Below, in pieces: positions 7,734 to 15,482 of a DNA stretch of 64,000 nt (position 1 is the first letter of the stretch; the number at the start of each line of letters is the position of its first letter). The stretch spans positions 186,001 through 250,000 of the forward strand of contig NZ_JAIQCL010000004.1 of NCBI RefSeq assembly GCF_020023385.1, given 5' to 3'. The notes below the pieces were generated by a model. It worked only from the letters and a program-made list of their open reading frames with translations, was not told the DNA's origin and did no database searches. This stretch comes from Planococcus circulans (lineage in GTDB: Bacteria; Bacillota; Bacilli; Bacillales_A; Planococcaceae). The translations under genes and the position numbers were made by a program.

Positions 7734-8843
7734 ATGAAGACTTTTTTGTCTTTAATTGCAGCTGCCATCCTGATGTTCAGTTCGTTTTTGTCTCCCGCCA
7801 AAGCGATTGTTTTGTTTGATGATGTCTTTGCCAATCACCCATTCGCTTTTGAAATCGCTTATCTGTACGAAGAAGGAATCATCAATGGGTACCCTGATGG
7901 CACCTTCAGACCTGACGACCCTGTTACCCGTGCCCATGCTGTCGCGATGATCGGACGTGCCTTGAACCTGGACGACACGCCCCGTTCCACCGGTTTTAGA
8001 GATGTTCCCGCAAGCCATCGATTCTCTGGTTATATCGCTTCCGCCGCTGAAGAAGAAATCATTTACGGGTTTGCGAATAATTATTTCCGGCCCGACTGGA
8101 CTGTCACCCGTGGCCAAACTGCCGCAATACTCGACAGAGCCTTCTACTTCCCTGAAGCACCAGACAACAACTTCCGGGATATGAGTAAAAATCACTTTGC
8201 TTTTGATGCTGTCTCAAGACTGGCTCACCAAGGAGTCGCACGCGGCTATCCGGACAATACTTTCCGTCCTGACGTTCCGGTTACCCGTGCTCAATTCTCT
8301 GCATTTCTGGCTCGCACCATCGAACCTTCTTTCATTCCTGACAAACAGGATTTGCTTGAGACAGCTAATGACATTTTGGCTGAGCTGAAGGCTAAGGATT
8401 TCGGTGATGTCGCAGCTTATGTGAGTTCTTCAGAAGGATTGACCTTCTGTCCTTACAGCGGTGGCTGTATTGACAATGGAGGGGTCACTTTCACCAAAGC
8501 ACAACTGCCAGGCTTCATGAATGATCCCAATGATTATTTATGGGGCTTCCAGGATGGCAGCGGCTTCGAAATCAACTTGACACCTGCTGAATATTACAGT
8601 GAGTACTTGATGGATACAGATGCGACTTATAACGCCAAAGAACGCTATGGCCGAACTGTCCAGCCAACTACTCATGAGTTTATCCACCGGTTGTATCCTG
8701 AAGCGACCATTGTCGAGTATTATTTCCCTGGCACAGACCGCTACGATGGAATGGACTGGCAAAGCCTGAACATGGTCTTTGAGAAGAACAGCAACGGTGA
8801 CTGGGTGTTGGTGGCCATCATCAATGATCGCTGGACCATCTAA
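7734..8843 (+). CDS. Secreted S-layer-homology (SLH) domain protein with unknown C-terminal domain
   Basis: A 369-residue exported protein. Residues 1-24 are a signal peptide ending SPAKA. Three SLH repeats follow, at about 33-79, 88-137 and 147-197, each with the ITxGYPDGTFRP-VTRA pattern (GYPDGTFRPDDPVTRAH, GFANNYFRPDWTVTRGQ, GYPDNTFRPDVPVTRAQ). SLH triplets bind pyruvylated secondary cell-wall polymer, so the protein should sit on the cell surface. The last ~165 residues form a separate domain with a close Cys pair (FCPYSGGC) and many aromatic residues, ending NGDWVLVAIINDRWTI; I do not recognise it. Good ribosome site and own promoter and terminator; monocistronic. Confidence 0.92.
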   Translation: MKTFLSLIAAAILMFSSFLSPAKAIVLFDDVFANHPFAFEIAYLYEEGIINGYPDGTFRPDDPVTRAHAVAMIGRALNLDDTPRSTGFRDVPASHRFSGYIASAAEEEIIYGFANNYFRPDWTVTRGQTAAILDRAFYFPEAPDNNFRDMSKNHFAFDAVSRLAHQGVARGYPDNTFRPDVPVTRAQFSAFLARTIEPSFIPDKQDLLETANDILAELKAKDFGDVAAYVSSSEGLTFCPYSGGCIDNGGVTFTKAQLPGFMNDPNDYLWGFQDGSGFEINLTPAEYYSEYLMDTDATYNAKERYGRTVQPTTHEFIHRLYPEATIVEYYFPGTDRYDGMDWQSLNMVFEKNSNGDWVLVAIINDRWTI

Positions 8844-8862
8844 CCCAAAAGAGTCCGTAAAG

Positions 8863-8893
8863 AAAGACCCGGCATGTCAACTGCCGGGTCTTT
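8863..8893. terminator. Bidirectional terminator after the SLH gene
   Basis: AAAGACCCGGCA pairs with TGCCGGGTCTTT over 12 bp. The stop of the converging yqxD-like gene (8877) lies in the loop. Confidence 0.85.
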
Positions 8894-9341
8894 CTGCATT
8901 TTCCCTATGCTGTTTCAATAGAACCGTTAAGGCCGCCTGGAATTTCTCATTATCTTCCGCACGCCTTTTCTTCGGCCCTTTCATCCTGCCTCCGCCTTGC
9001 CTGATTTTCTTCGCGACATGACGGCCATGCAATAATTGCTCAATATTTTCATCTGAATAGACGCGGCCGTTTTGATCAATCGGAATTCCGCGTTTGGCGA
9101 GCACCATTGCCGCCAGTCCATAATCCTGGGTAACGACAATATCCCCTTTGTTTACCCTGTTAACCAGAACGAAGTCAACCGCATCCGCTCCTTTTGAGAC
9201 GGTGATGGTTTCCGCACCTTCCCTGTGCATCTCATGCGAAGTATCGCAAATCAAAATGACCGGCAACTGATATGCTCTTGCTAAGTCGATGGTCTGTCCG
9301 ACGACCGGACACCCATCTGCATCAATGAGAACTTTGATCAT
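8877..9341 (-). CDS. yqxD: YaiI/YqxD family protein (UPF0178, DUF188)
   Basis: A 154-residue cytoplasmic protein with the family N-terminus KVLIDADGCPVV and the conserved DTSHEM, VSKGADAVDFVLVN and DIVVTQDYGLAAMVL blocks. The fold resembles PIN/NYN-type nucleases, with the Asp residues at the start as likely metal ligands, but no activity is established for the family. The start codon overlaps the TAA of the upstream DUF1836 gene by one base, so the two are coupled. Confidence 0.9.
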   Translation of the reverse strand: MIKVLIDADGCPVVGQTIDLARAYQLPVILICDTSHEMHREGAETITVSKGADAVDFVLVNRVNKGDIVVTQDYGLAAMVLAKRGIPIDQNGRVYSDENIEQLLHGRHVAKKIRQGGGRMKGPKKRRAEDNEKFQAALTVLLKQHRENAERPGS

Positions 9342-9913
9342 TATTTCTCTGCCCCTTTCGCCATTTCATCCACCAGTTTCTCAGCCGCTCTCCGGTAAAG
9401 ATTGCTGGTATGAACAAGAGATGCGATGAGCAGCACGCGTTCCAGCTCTTCCGATTCCTCAACGCCTGCCGTTTGTTCGGCAGCTTCTCTCGCTTGGCGC
9501 TTTAAACCGTCTGCGAAAATTTCCGCATTGCCTTGTTGGAGGCTTAAATAGCTGCTGTAAAACTGTTCCAGATCCAGCTCTTTTTGTGCCGCTTTTTCAT
9601 TAATGCCATTCAATACCTGCTTAACGTCATTGATGGACAGCGCACTTTTCATCTGATAGATCAAGCTGATCAGCATGACGTGGTTCCGGCTGTATTTCTT
9701 ATTTTGGACCGGATAGAACAATTTTCCCTTCGCGTAATTATTGATCATGGTTTTGGTCAGGATTTTCTCATCCGGATGCCGCTTCGATTCGGCGAAACTG
9801 GATTCAAACAATTGAATGACCTGATCGATATACAGATCAATCTTTGGAATATCCTCTGGCAGAACCTGATTATGGAAAGCCATCTCTTCGATGATTCTAT
9901 CTGCTTTTCCCAT
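9341..9913 (-). CDS. DUF1836 domain-containing protein
   Basis: A 190-residue protein; the central block ILTKTMINNYAKGKLF and KYSRNHVMLISLIYQMK is typical of DUF1836 proteins, which look like winged-helix or MerR-like DNA-binding domains at the N-terminus. No function is established. ATG at 9913 is preferred; the upstream GTG at 9922 sits on top of the GGGAG ribosome site. It forms a two-gene operon with the YqxD homologue. Confidence 0.82.
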   Translation of the reverse strand: MGKADRIIEEMAFHNQVLPEDIPKIDLYIDQVIQLFESSFAESKRHPDEKILTKTMINNYAKGKLFYPVQNKKYSRNHVMLISLIYQMKSALSINDVKQVLNGINEKAAQKELDLEQFYSSYLSLQQGNAEIFADGLKRQAREAAEQTAGVEESEELERVLLIASLVHTSNLYRRAAEKLVDEMAKGAEK

Positions 9914-9979
9914 TTCCTTCACGCTCCCTGCGGTATTTCATACTGGCTATTTTACCTCATTATCAATTTTTCTCCAAAC

Positions 9980-10008
9980 TTGACTCTGTTTAATAATGCG
10001 AGTATCGT
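9980..10008 (+). promoter_or_regulatory. Possible promoter of the PAQR gene
   Basis: TTGACT (9980-9985), 17-nt spacer, TATCGT (10003-10008), about 45 nt before the ATG. The -35 is strong, the -10 is weak. Confidence 0.35.
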
Positions 10009-10052
10009 TATAAGTAGTTTCAATAACTAGATACAGCAAGGAGCTGTTTTAC

Positions 10053-10700
10053 ATGACTGACTATATCCGAGAACCTTTTAACGCAATATCCCACTTGTTC
10101 GGTGCAGTGTTGTCCTTAGTCGCTCTCTTAGCGATGGTCATCAAAGCCGCCTATGCCAACGAATCTGCCCTGCATGTCACAGCAGTCACCATATTCGGCA
10201 TCAGCCTGATTCTCTTGTACACCGCTTCCACTATTTATCATTCGGCCATTTCACAGCCTTATATCATTGCGTTTTTACGAAAACTGGATCACTCGATGAT
10301 TTTTGCCCTGATTGCGGGTTCCTATGCCCCATTCTGCCTCATCGCCCTTGGCGGAACTCTCGGCTGGACTTTGTTTTCACTTGTGGCCGTTTTGGGGGTG
10401 AGCGGCATCTTCTTTAAGATGGTGTGGTTCCATTCCCCGAGATGGCTGTCGACCGCCATCTACATCGCCATGGGCTGGATCATCATCTTCGCCGTCGTCC
10501 CGCTGGCGGACAGCCTGTCGCTGACGGGCTTGCTGCTGCTCGTGGCAGGAGGGATCTCTTATACAGTTGGCGGAATCATCTATGGACTAAAGCCCGGTTT
10601 CTTGTCTTCCAAGTATCTCGGCTTCCATGAAATTTTCCATCTGTTCATCCTGTTCGGCAGCCTCTGCCACTTTTTGTCCGTTTATTTTTATGTACTATAA
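10053..10700 (+). CDS. trhA: PAQR family membrane protein (hemolysin III / TrhA type)
   Basis: A seven-span membrane protein of 215 residues. The opening REPFNAISHLFGAVLSL, the STIYHS and LDHSMIFALIAGSYAPFC segments and the closing GFHEIFHLFILFGSLCHFLSV, with its conserved His residues, are the signature of the hemolysin III/adiponectin-receptor-like family. Bacterial members (TrhA) are linked to membrane fluidity control; the hemolysin name is historical. AAGGAG is 9 nt upstream of the ATG. The next gene follows about 100 nt later in the same direction, and a short repeat-like fragment (AAAAGCGGAAGCGC) lies just after the stop. Confidence 0.9.
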   Translation: MTDYIREPFNAISHLFGAVLSLVALLAMVIKAAYANESALHVTAVTIFGISLILLYTASTIYHSAISQPYIIAFLRKLDHSMIFALIAGSYAPFCLIALGGTLGWTLFSLVAVLGVSGIFFKMVWFHSPRWLSTAIYIAMGWIIIFAVVPLADSLSLTGLLLLVAGGISYTVGGIIYGLKPGFLSSKYLGFHEIFHLFILFGSLCHFLSVYFYVL

Positions 10701-10803
10701 AGAGAAAAGCGGAAGCGCTCTAAGAAATTCACACTACAGAATATCCAAATTAAACTGTCAGAATGATATGATAAGTGTTAAATCAGCCGAAAGGGGCGTT
10801 CTC

Positions 10804-11583
10804 ATGAAAAAATTGGATCCGCAGCAAACTGACATGGCTACTGTGTTATACGAAGCCTATCTTAAAGGCCAGACGATACCGAAAGAACAAATACCCGCGT
10901 CTTTAGAGAAGCGCACAGCGTATGCCATTCAGCATGCAGTTACTGCCAATAAGACCAGTCGTGGCCAGGAAGAATTGAAAGGCTATAAAATCAGCTTGAC
11001 GAGCAGGGAAACCCAGGAGCTTTTCCAATCAGAAACTCCTTTATATGGGGCCCTCACCACTTCCGCTTTATCGGACGGCATCATTGAACTGGATTCGATG
11101 TCTTCTCCATTGATTGAAATCGAATTGATCTTCATCGCCAAGGAAGACCTATCGGCAGCGGACGACATTCCTACGCTCCTGAAGAAAACCCGGGTTGCGC
11201 CAGGCATTGAAGTACCGGATTCCCGCTTTGATGACTGGTTTCCAAAAATCACTCTTGGCCAAGTCGTTGCCGACAGTGCCGTAGCCGGAAGGATCGTAAC
11301 CGGCTTGCCGCTGGACAATGTCAGCTACGAGCAGTTGGAAAAGCTGCCTGGAAAACTGACATTCGATGGCCAGGAAATTGCGGCGGATACTTCTGCTGAA
11401 GTCCTGGACCACCCCGTCAATGCTCTTCAATGGCTGGTTAATGAGTTGGATGGCCACGGCTTGACGGTCAAAAAAGGCATGGCCATTTCATCCGGCACCT
11501 TCATTTTGCCGAAAAAGCTGGAACGCGGATTTTACGAGGCCAGCTACGGTGAATTGGGATCGGTCACTTTAACCGTCAATTAA
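10804..11583 (+). CDS. 2-keto-4-pentenoate hydratase-like protein (fumarylacetoacetate hydrolase superfamily)
   Basis: A 259-residue enzyme of the FAH/MhpD fold. Conserved pieces are KGYKISLTS, SPLIEIELIF and APGIEVPDSRF (metal-binding Glu residues) and the closing block SGTFILPK. MhpD-type enzymes hydrate 2-hydroxypenta-2,4-dienoate in aromatic meta-cleavage or decarboxylate related keto acids; no other catabolic gene is next to it, so the substrate is open. The ATG at 10804 is chosen since AAAGGGG lies 9 nt before it; the frame stays open upstream to 10627 but overlaps the preceding gene and has no ribosome site. Confidence 0.85.
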   Translation: MKKLDPQQTDMATVLYEAYLKGQTIPKEQIPASLEKRTAYAIQHAVTANKTSRGQEELKGYKISLTSRETQELFQSETPLYGALTTSALSDGIIELDSMSSPLIEIELIFIAKEDLSAADDIPTLLKKTRVAPGIEVPDSRFDDWFPKITLGQVVADSAVAGRIVTGLPLDNVSYEQLEKLPGKLTFDGQEIAADTSAEVLDHPVNALQWLVNELDGHGLTVKKGMAISSGTFILPKKLERGFYEASYGELGSVTLTVN

Positions 11584-11911
11584 TCAGAAAAGGGGCCTTG
11601 GTCAAAATGACCATCAGCAAGCGGGAATGCACTGGAATCGGTTCTCCGGCGATCGCTTCAAAACTAGTAGTGGTTACGATGATGCCCCATCAAGGTAGTT
11701 TTAAAGACGGCCACTGCTTTATTCCCGAAGCATTTTAGCTTGCGGAAAGTATTTTGCCGAGTTTGGACAGTAAGCTCTATTAATGGAATAAAACAATTCT
11801 TCTTTTCAAATAAAACCCATAAAAACCGTTGGAGAAAAATCAATCATTTTTCTCCAACGGTTTTATTTCAAGAACTTATGGAACTGCCCCTTCTTTTTTA
11901 TTGCCATCCTT
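11584..11911. other. Intergenic stretch with no gene
   Basis: About 330 bases between converging ends. I see no credible coding frame with a ribosome site and no match to the other repeats here. The only clear structure is the long hairpin at 11822-11864. Confidence 0.6.
11822..11864. terminator. Perfect 19-bp hairpin, bidirectional terminator
   Basis: AAAACCGTTGGAGAAAAAT and its exact complement flank a 5-nt loop (11841-11845). The outer A/T runs give T tracts on both strands, so it can end both the hydratase transcript and the MFS transcript. Confidence 0.75.
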
Positions 11912-13084
11912 TCAATGTGCAGGGCCCCGGTTCTTCGACATGATCCATCTATAGTAAAAGACAATAAGGATCACAAAAATACCCAGCATCAAATAGAGAT
12001 TCGAATAGCCGGCGAATCCTGCAAGCAAACCAAGCGATACCGAACCGATTGCAATTCCGCTGTCGTAAAAAGCGAAGAACGTTCCTGTAGCGTAACCGCT
12101 GCGATGTTTTTCAGCCGCCTGTATGGCAAGGCTTTGGAAACTTGGCAGCAAGGTTCCGTAGCCAAGCCCCACCAATGCCCCTGATACCAATAGCATCCCC
12201 GAAGACTCGGCAAAGCTCAACGATATAAGCCCCGCGCCAAAGATGATAATGGATGGAATGATGACGACATTTGGCCCGACGGTGTCAAATATCCTTCCAG
12301 TGAATGGACGGACAATCAGCATCGCAATGGCATAAACGACGAAGAAGAAACTTGCAGCTTTGATCAGCCCCAGTGATTCCGCATAGACAGAGATGAATGT
12401 CAGGATGCTCGCATAGGCAAAGGAAATGAAAAAACCGACCGTTGCAATCGGCATCGATTTTTTCTCGAGAAAATCATTGATCGTCAATTTATGTTTTTCT
12501 TCTTTTTCAAACGGCACTTCATCCACTTTAACGGCTAACGCACAAAAGAAGCCAATAATCATGATAACGGAAAAAATGATGAAAATTGTCTGTGCCGATA
12601 TATACGGCTGCAGGGACAAAGCAATGAACGGTCCGGCTACAACAGCCAGATTCATCGCAATGCCGTAATACCCCAAGCCTTCACCACGCCGCTCAGGTGG
12701 AATGATATCCGCTGCAATAGCTCCAGCTACAGTCGTCAGCAAACTGAACCAGATCCCTTGGAAAAAACGCAGCAGCAACAGCACGGTAAAACTTCCGACA
12801 AATACATACAATACCGTACTGACAGTAAACAGGAAAAGTGAAATGATCAGTATTCTCTTTTTCCCGACTTTCTCCAAAATCATCCCTGCAAAGAAACGCA
12901 TGATAATAGCGGACAGCAGGAAAACGGAAACAGCCAAGCCCCCTTGGGTAGCCGTACCGCCTAAATCATTCAGCACAAACAGCGGCATAAACGTCAGCAG
13001 TGCATAGAAAACCACAAAAATAAAAAACGTGCTTATTGAAATATTAATAAAGCTTTTTGTCCAAATTGGTCTTTTTTCAGCCAT
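11912..13084 (-). CDS. MFS transporter, likely drug or metabolite exporter
   Basis: A 390-residue major facilitator with about 12 membrane spans. The A-motif-like loop GMILEKVGKKR between spans 2 and 3 and the matching loop GRIFDTVGPNVV in the second half are visible. AAGGA stands 8 nt before the ATG at 13084, which overlaps the end of the upstream MarR gene by eight bases. Genetic coupling to a MarR regulator suggests efflux of a toxic compound that the regulator senses; the compound is unknown. Confidence 0.9.
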   Translation of the reverse strand: MAEKRPIWTKSFINISISTFFIFVVFYALLTFMPLFVLNDLGGTATQGGLAVSVFLLSAIIMRFFAGMILEKVGKKRILIISLFLFTVSTVLYVFVGSFTVLLLLRFFQGIWFSLLTTVAGAIAADIIPPERRGEGLGYYGIAMNLAVVAGPFIALSLQPYISAQTIFIIFSVIMIIGFFCALAVKVDEVPFEKEEKHKLTINDFLEKKSMPIATVGFFISFAYASILTFISVYAESLGLIKAASFFFVVYAIAMLIVRPFTGRIFDTVGPNVVIIPSIIIFGAGLISLSFAESSGMLLVSGALVGLGYGTLLPSFQSLAIQAAEKHRSGYATGTFFAFYDSGIAIGSVSLGLLAGFAGYSNLYLMLGIFVILIVFYYRWIMSKNRGPAH

Positions 13085-13511
13085 TCTTTACATCCTTTTC
13101 ATCAGAACTCTTCATTCCTATTTTTCTCAGTAATCCAATCAGTTGATCCTGTTCTTCCTCCGAAAGACCCGAAACCAGTCTTTCTTCTGCCTGCCGAATC
13201 CGGTTTTCAATAGCCGGCAATTTTTGTTCAGCAAAAGAGGAAAGCTGCACAATCCGCTCCCGCTTGTCCTGTCCTTCACGGCGGAAGATCCATCCGCTTT
13301 CCTCCAAACGGACAATCGTTCTCGTCACAGTCGGAGCCTCGACGTTCATGTATTGCCAAATCTCTTTTTGAGTCATCGAACCGAATTGTTTCAGACAAAA
13401 CAGGATGGACCATTGAGAACTGTAAAGTTCAAATTCCTTCAAGGCCTCGTTCACTTCCTTGATCGACAAACGGGATTTTTGATGAATTTCGTGAAACAAT
13501 AATTTTTTCAT
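13077..13511 (-). CDS. MarR family transcriptional regulator
   Basis: A 144-residue winged-helix repressor. The MarR core is plain: SMTQKEIWQYMNVEAPTVTR as the recognition region, then the wing LEESGWIFRREGQDKRERIV and the C-terminal dimerisation helix with GLSEEEQDQLIGLLRKI. It is first in a two-gene operon with the MFS exporter and probably represses it and itself through the palindrome at 13532-13543, about 20 bp upstream of its start. The ribosome site AGAGG is well placed. Confidence 0.93.
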   Translation of the reverse strand: MKKLLFHEIHQKSRLSIKEVNEALKEFELYSSQWSILFCLKQFGSMTQKEIWQYMNVEAPTVTRTIVRLEESGWIFRREGQDKRERIVQLSSFAEQKLPAIENRIRQAEERLVSGLSEEEQDQLIGLLRKIGMKSSDEKDVKNG

Positions 13512-13531
13512 AAGTTTACCTCTTATTTTAT

Positions 13532-13543
13532 TTACTTAGGTAA
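13532..13543. promoter_or_regulatory. Candidate MarR operator
   Basis: TTACTTAGGTAA has TTAC/GTAA arms around TTAG and lies just upstream of the MarR start, next to an AT-rich TAAAAT that could serve as -10. This is the pattern of many MarR autoregulatory sites; binding is inferred. Confidence 0.5.
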
Positions 13544-13597
13544 GTATATGCCCCTTCCAACACCTTGTAAAGAAAAGTATTTCGACTCCCAAAAGAA

Positions 13598-13627
13598 AAA
13601 GGCGATCTCCTAACGGAAATAGCCTTT
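13598..13627 (-). terminator. Terminator of the CoA-transferase gene
   Basis: On the minus strand AAAGGC, ATTTCC, loop GTTA, GGAGAT and GCCTTT form an interrupted 12-bp stem followed by a T-rich tail. Confidence 0.7.
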
Positions 13628-13636
13628 CTGCTTTTA

Positions 13637-14905
13637 TTACACGAGGAAGCCATGTTTTTTTGCATCAAACAATAATTCTTCGCGGAATTTCGGGTGGGCG
13701 ATTGCGGCGAGACGCTTGGCACGTTCTGAAATGGAAACACCGTGCAAACGGGCTACTCCATACTCCGTGACGATATTGTCGACATCGTTTTTCCCGGTGG
13801 TCACTACAGAACCTTGCGCAAGCGCCAATTTGATCCGTGACAGGGTATCATCTTTTGCAGTAGAAGGCATGCAAATATAACCTTTGCCGTTTTCAGCGAA
13901 CCGCACGCCACGGGCAAAATCAATTTGGCCACCACTTGAAGAATAATACTTGCCGCCAACCGTCTCAGACGCACATTGGCCGAACAGATCCACTTCAGTT
14001 GTGGAGTTGATGGAGACGATATTCTTTTCTTTAGCGATTTCCCTCGGATCATTGACGACACTGACCGGCTGGAATTCAACAGCCGGGTTATCATCGATGA
14101 AATCATAGAGATTTTTGGAGCCGAAAGCGAAAGTGGCGATAATTTTACCGGGATTGGTGAATTTCCGCGATCCATCGACTGCACCGGCAGCTACCAGGTT
14201 TGCGACACCATCAGGAAGCATTTCCGTGTGAATCCCTAAATGGCGATGGTCTTTCAACATGCTGATGACAGCATTGGGAACCGCCCCAATTCCAATTTGC
14301 AACGTATCTCCGTCTTGAATATCCTGAATGATCGTCGACGCAATCAGCAAATCTTTATCGCTGATTTCCGGAACTTTCTCTTCTGACAGAGGTGCATGAT
14401 GCTCAACATACCCTGCAATCTGGCTGATGTGGATCTGGTTGCGTCCATGTGTCCGGGGCATATGGTCATTCACTTCCAGAATGAATGGCACTTTCCCGAT
14501 AAAATCGGCAATATAATCAGCTTGTGTACCTAAAGTGAAATAGCCATGTTTATCCATCGGTGAAGCCACGGTCATGATCATCGACATTTTGGTTGTCTTC
14601 TGAAGCAGCCGGGGCATTTCATGGAAGTTATTTGGAACCAGCTCCATTTTTGCCTGTTGGTAGACCTTCCGTGTGGCACCGCTCAGAAAATACGAAACGT
14701 GCTTCAATTGCTCTATTTCACCTTGAATATAGGATCTTGAGCGCAAAGCCAGCATTTGATGGATTTTCACACCATCTAGTTGTTCAGCGTTTTCCTCCAA
14801 TATATCCAATAACCGGATTGGTTCCCCATTCGCGATTGGAACAATCAAATCAGCTTTTGCATCGATCAACGCAATGACTTCCTGTGGGCTTAATTTCTTT
14901 CCCAT
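13637..14905 (-). CDS. Acetyl-CoA hydrolase/transferase family protein (carboxylate CoA-transferase)
   Basis: A 422-residue class I CoA-transferase that should move CoA between acyl-CoA and a carboxylate such as acetate, succinate or 4-hydroxybutyrate. Visible landmarks are QIGIGAVPNAV (about 203-213), the substrate loop TEMLPDGVANL, the catalytic glutamate Glu304 in NSTTEVDLFGQ and the GGQIDFARG loop. Length matches the 4-hydroxybutyrate/acetate transferase subgroup better than the longer succinyl-CoA:acetate group, but that assignment is tentative. It is a single gene with its own terminator. Confidence 0.88.
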   Translation of the reverse strand: MGKKLSPQEVIALIDAKADLIVPIANGEPIRLLDILEENAEQLDGVKIHQMLALRSRSYIQGEIEQLKHVSYFLSGATRKVYQQAKMELVPNNFHEMPRLLQKTTKMSMIMTVASPMDKHGYFTLGTQADYIADFIGKVPFILEVNDHMPRTHGRNQIHISQIAGYVEHHAPLSEEKVPEISDKDLLIASTIIQDIQDGDTLQIGIGAVPNAVISMLKDHRHLGIHTEMLPDGVANLVAAGAVDGSRKFTNPGKIIATFAFGSKNLYDFIDDNPAVEFQPVSVVNDPREIAKEKNIVSINSTTEVDLFGQCASETVGGKYYSSSGGQIDFARGVRFAENGKGYICMPSTAKDDTLSRIKLALAQGSVVTTGKNDVDNIVTEYGVARLHGVSISERAKRLAAIAHPKFREELLFDAKKHGFLV

Positions 14906-15011
14906 TTTGTAACCCCCTGTTTGCTTCGTTATGCTACAACTTTACCACAGATCAAAGAGACGCCAGTTTTTCGGAAATTTCTGCACAATTCCGTCTTTTC
15001 CTTCCACTAAA

Positions 15012-15038
15012 AAAACCGTCATTTTTTTTGACGGTTTT
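15012..15038 (-). terminator. Terminator overlapping the end of the small membrane protein gene
   Basis: GACGGTTTT pairs with AAAACCGTC across an A/T loop and is followed on the minus strand by a T run. The gene's last codons and stop lie in the loop. Confidence 0.75.
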
Positions 15039-15231
15039 GATTTTTTAAGGCAAAGCCAAAACCAGCTAAGCCGAATAATGCCATGAGCGCCCATAAGATC
15101 GCCAGAATAATGGAGCCTATTCCGTCACTGCCTTCTAAGACAGCTGTCAGCTGCAGGGCAAAGAAAGCCAGACTGATGAGGGCAATGGCCCCAAAATAGA
15201 TAAGTCGTGCTTTAAAACTGAAATGCTTCAT
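15019..15231 (-). CDS. Small membrane protein of unknown function
   Basis: A 70-residue protein with two hydrophobic helices (about residues 10-30 and 38-60) and basic ends, MKHFSFKAR at the start and KNQNRQKK at the end. AAAGGGG lies 8-9 nt before the ATG and a terminator overlaps the stop, so it is likely expressed as its own unit. I recognise no family motif. Confidence 0.65.
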   Translation of the reverse strand: MKHFSFKARLIYFGAIALISLAFFALQLTAVLEGSDGIGSIILAILWALMALFGLAGFGFALKNQNRQKK

Positions 15232-15313
15232 TTTCCCGACCCCTTTGGTTTTTCATTGTTTTCTACACGTTTTTGTCCAGGCGAGCATAGACAGCAGGAA
15301 AAGCTCAAATGCG

Positions 15314-15381
15314 TTGGTGCCCACTGAACTTTCTAGCGAAACTGGAACAGCGCTGTCGCTTCCTACTAACCACTGCACCAA
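15314..15381. other. Imperfect nested inverted repeat between sbcC and the small gene
   Basis: TTGGTGC (15314-15320) and GCACCAA (15375-15381) enclose AGCGA/TCGCT (15335-15339, 15356-15360) and a central CAGCGCTG. It could form a branched hairpin in RNA or a cruciform. No T tract follows, so it is not a standard terminator. The rest of the 250-bp gap is featureless. Confidence 0.4.
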
Positions 15382-15482
15382 TCAGCATTCACTTTCAGCC
15401 GACCACCTGCCGTGAATTACCGATTACTCTTACCATTCACTTTTACAGAAAGCTTCAAACGTCCAGATCCATCATCCTGATT

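Noticed and set aside
10627..10803. N-terminal extension of the hydratase frame
   Set aside because: Overlaps the PAQR gene and lacks a ribosome site; the ATG at 10804 has one and fits family length.
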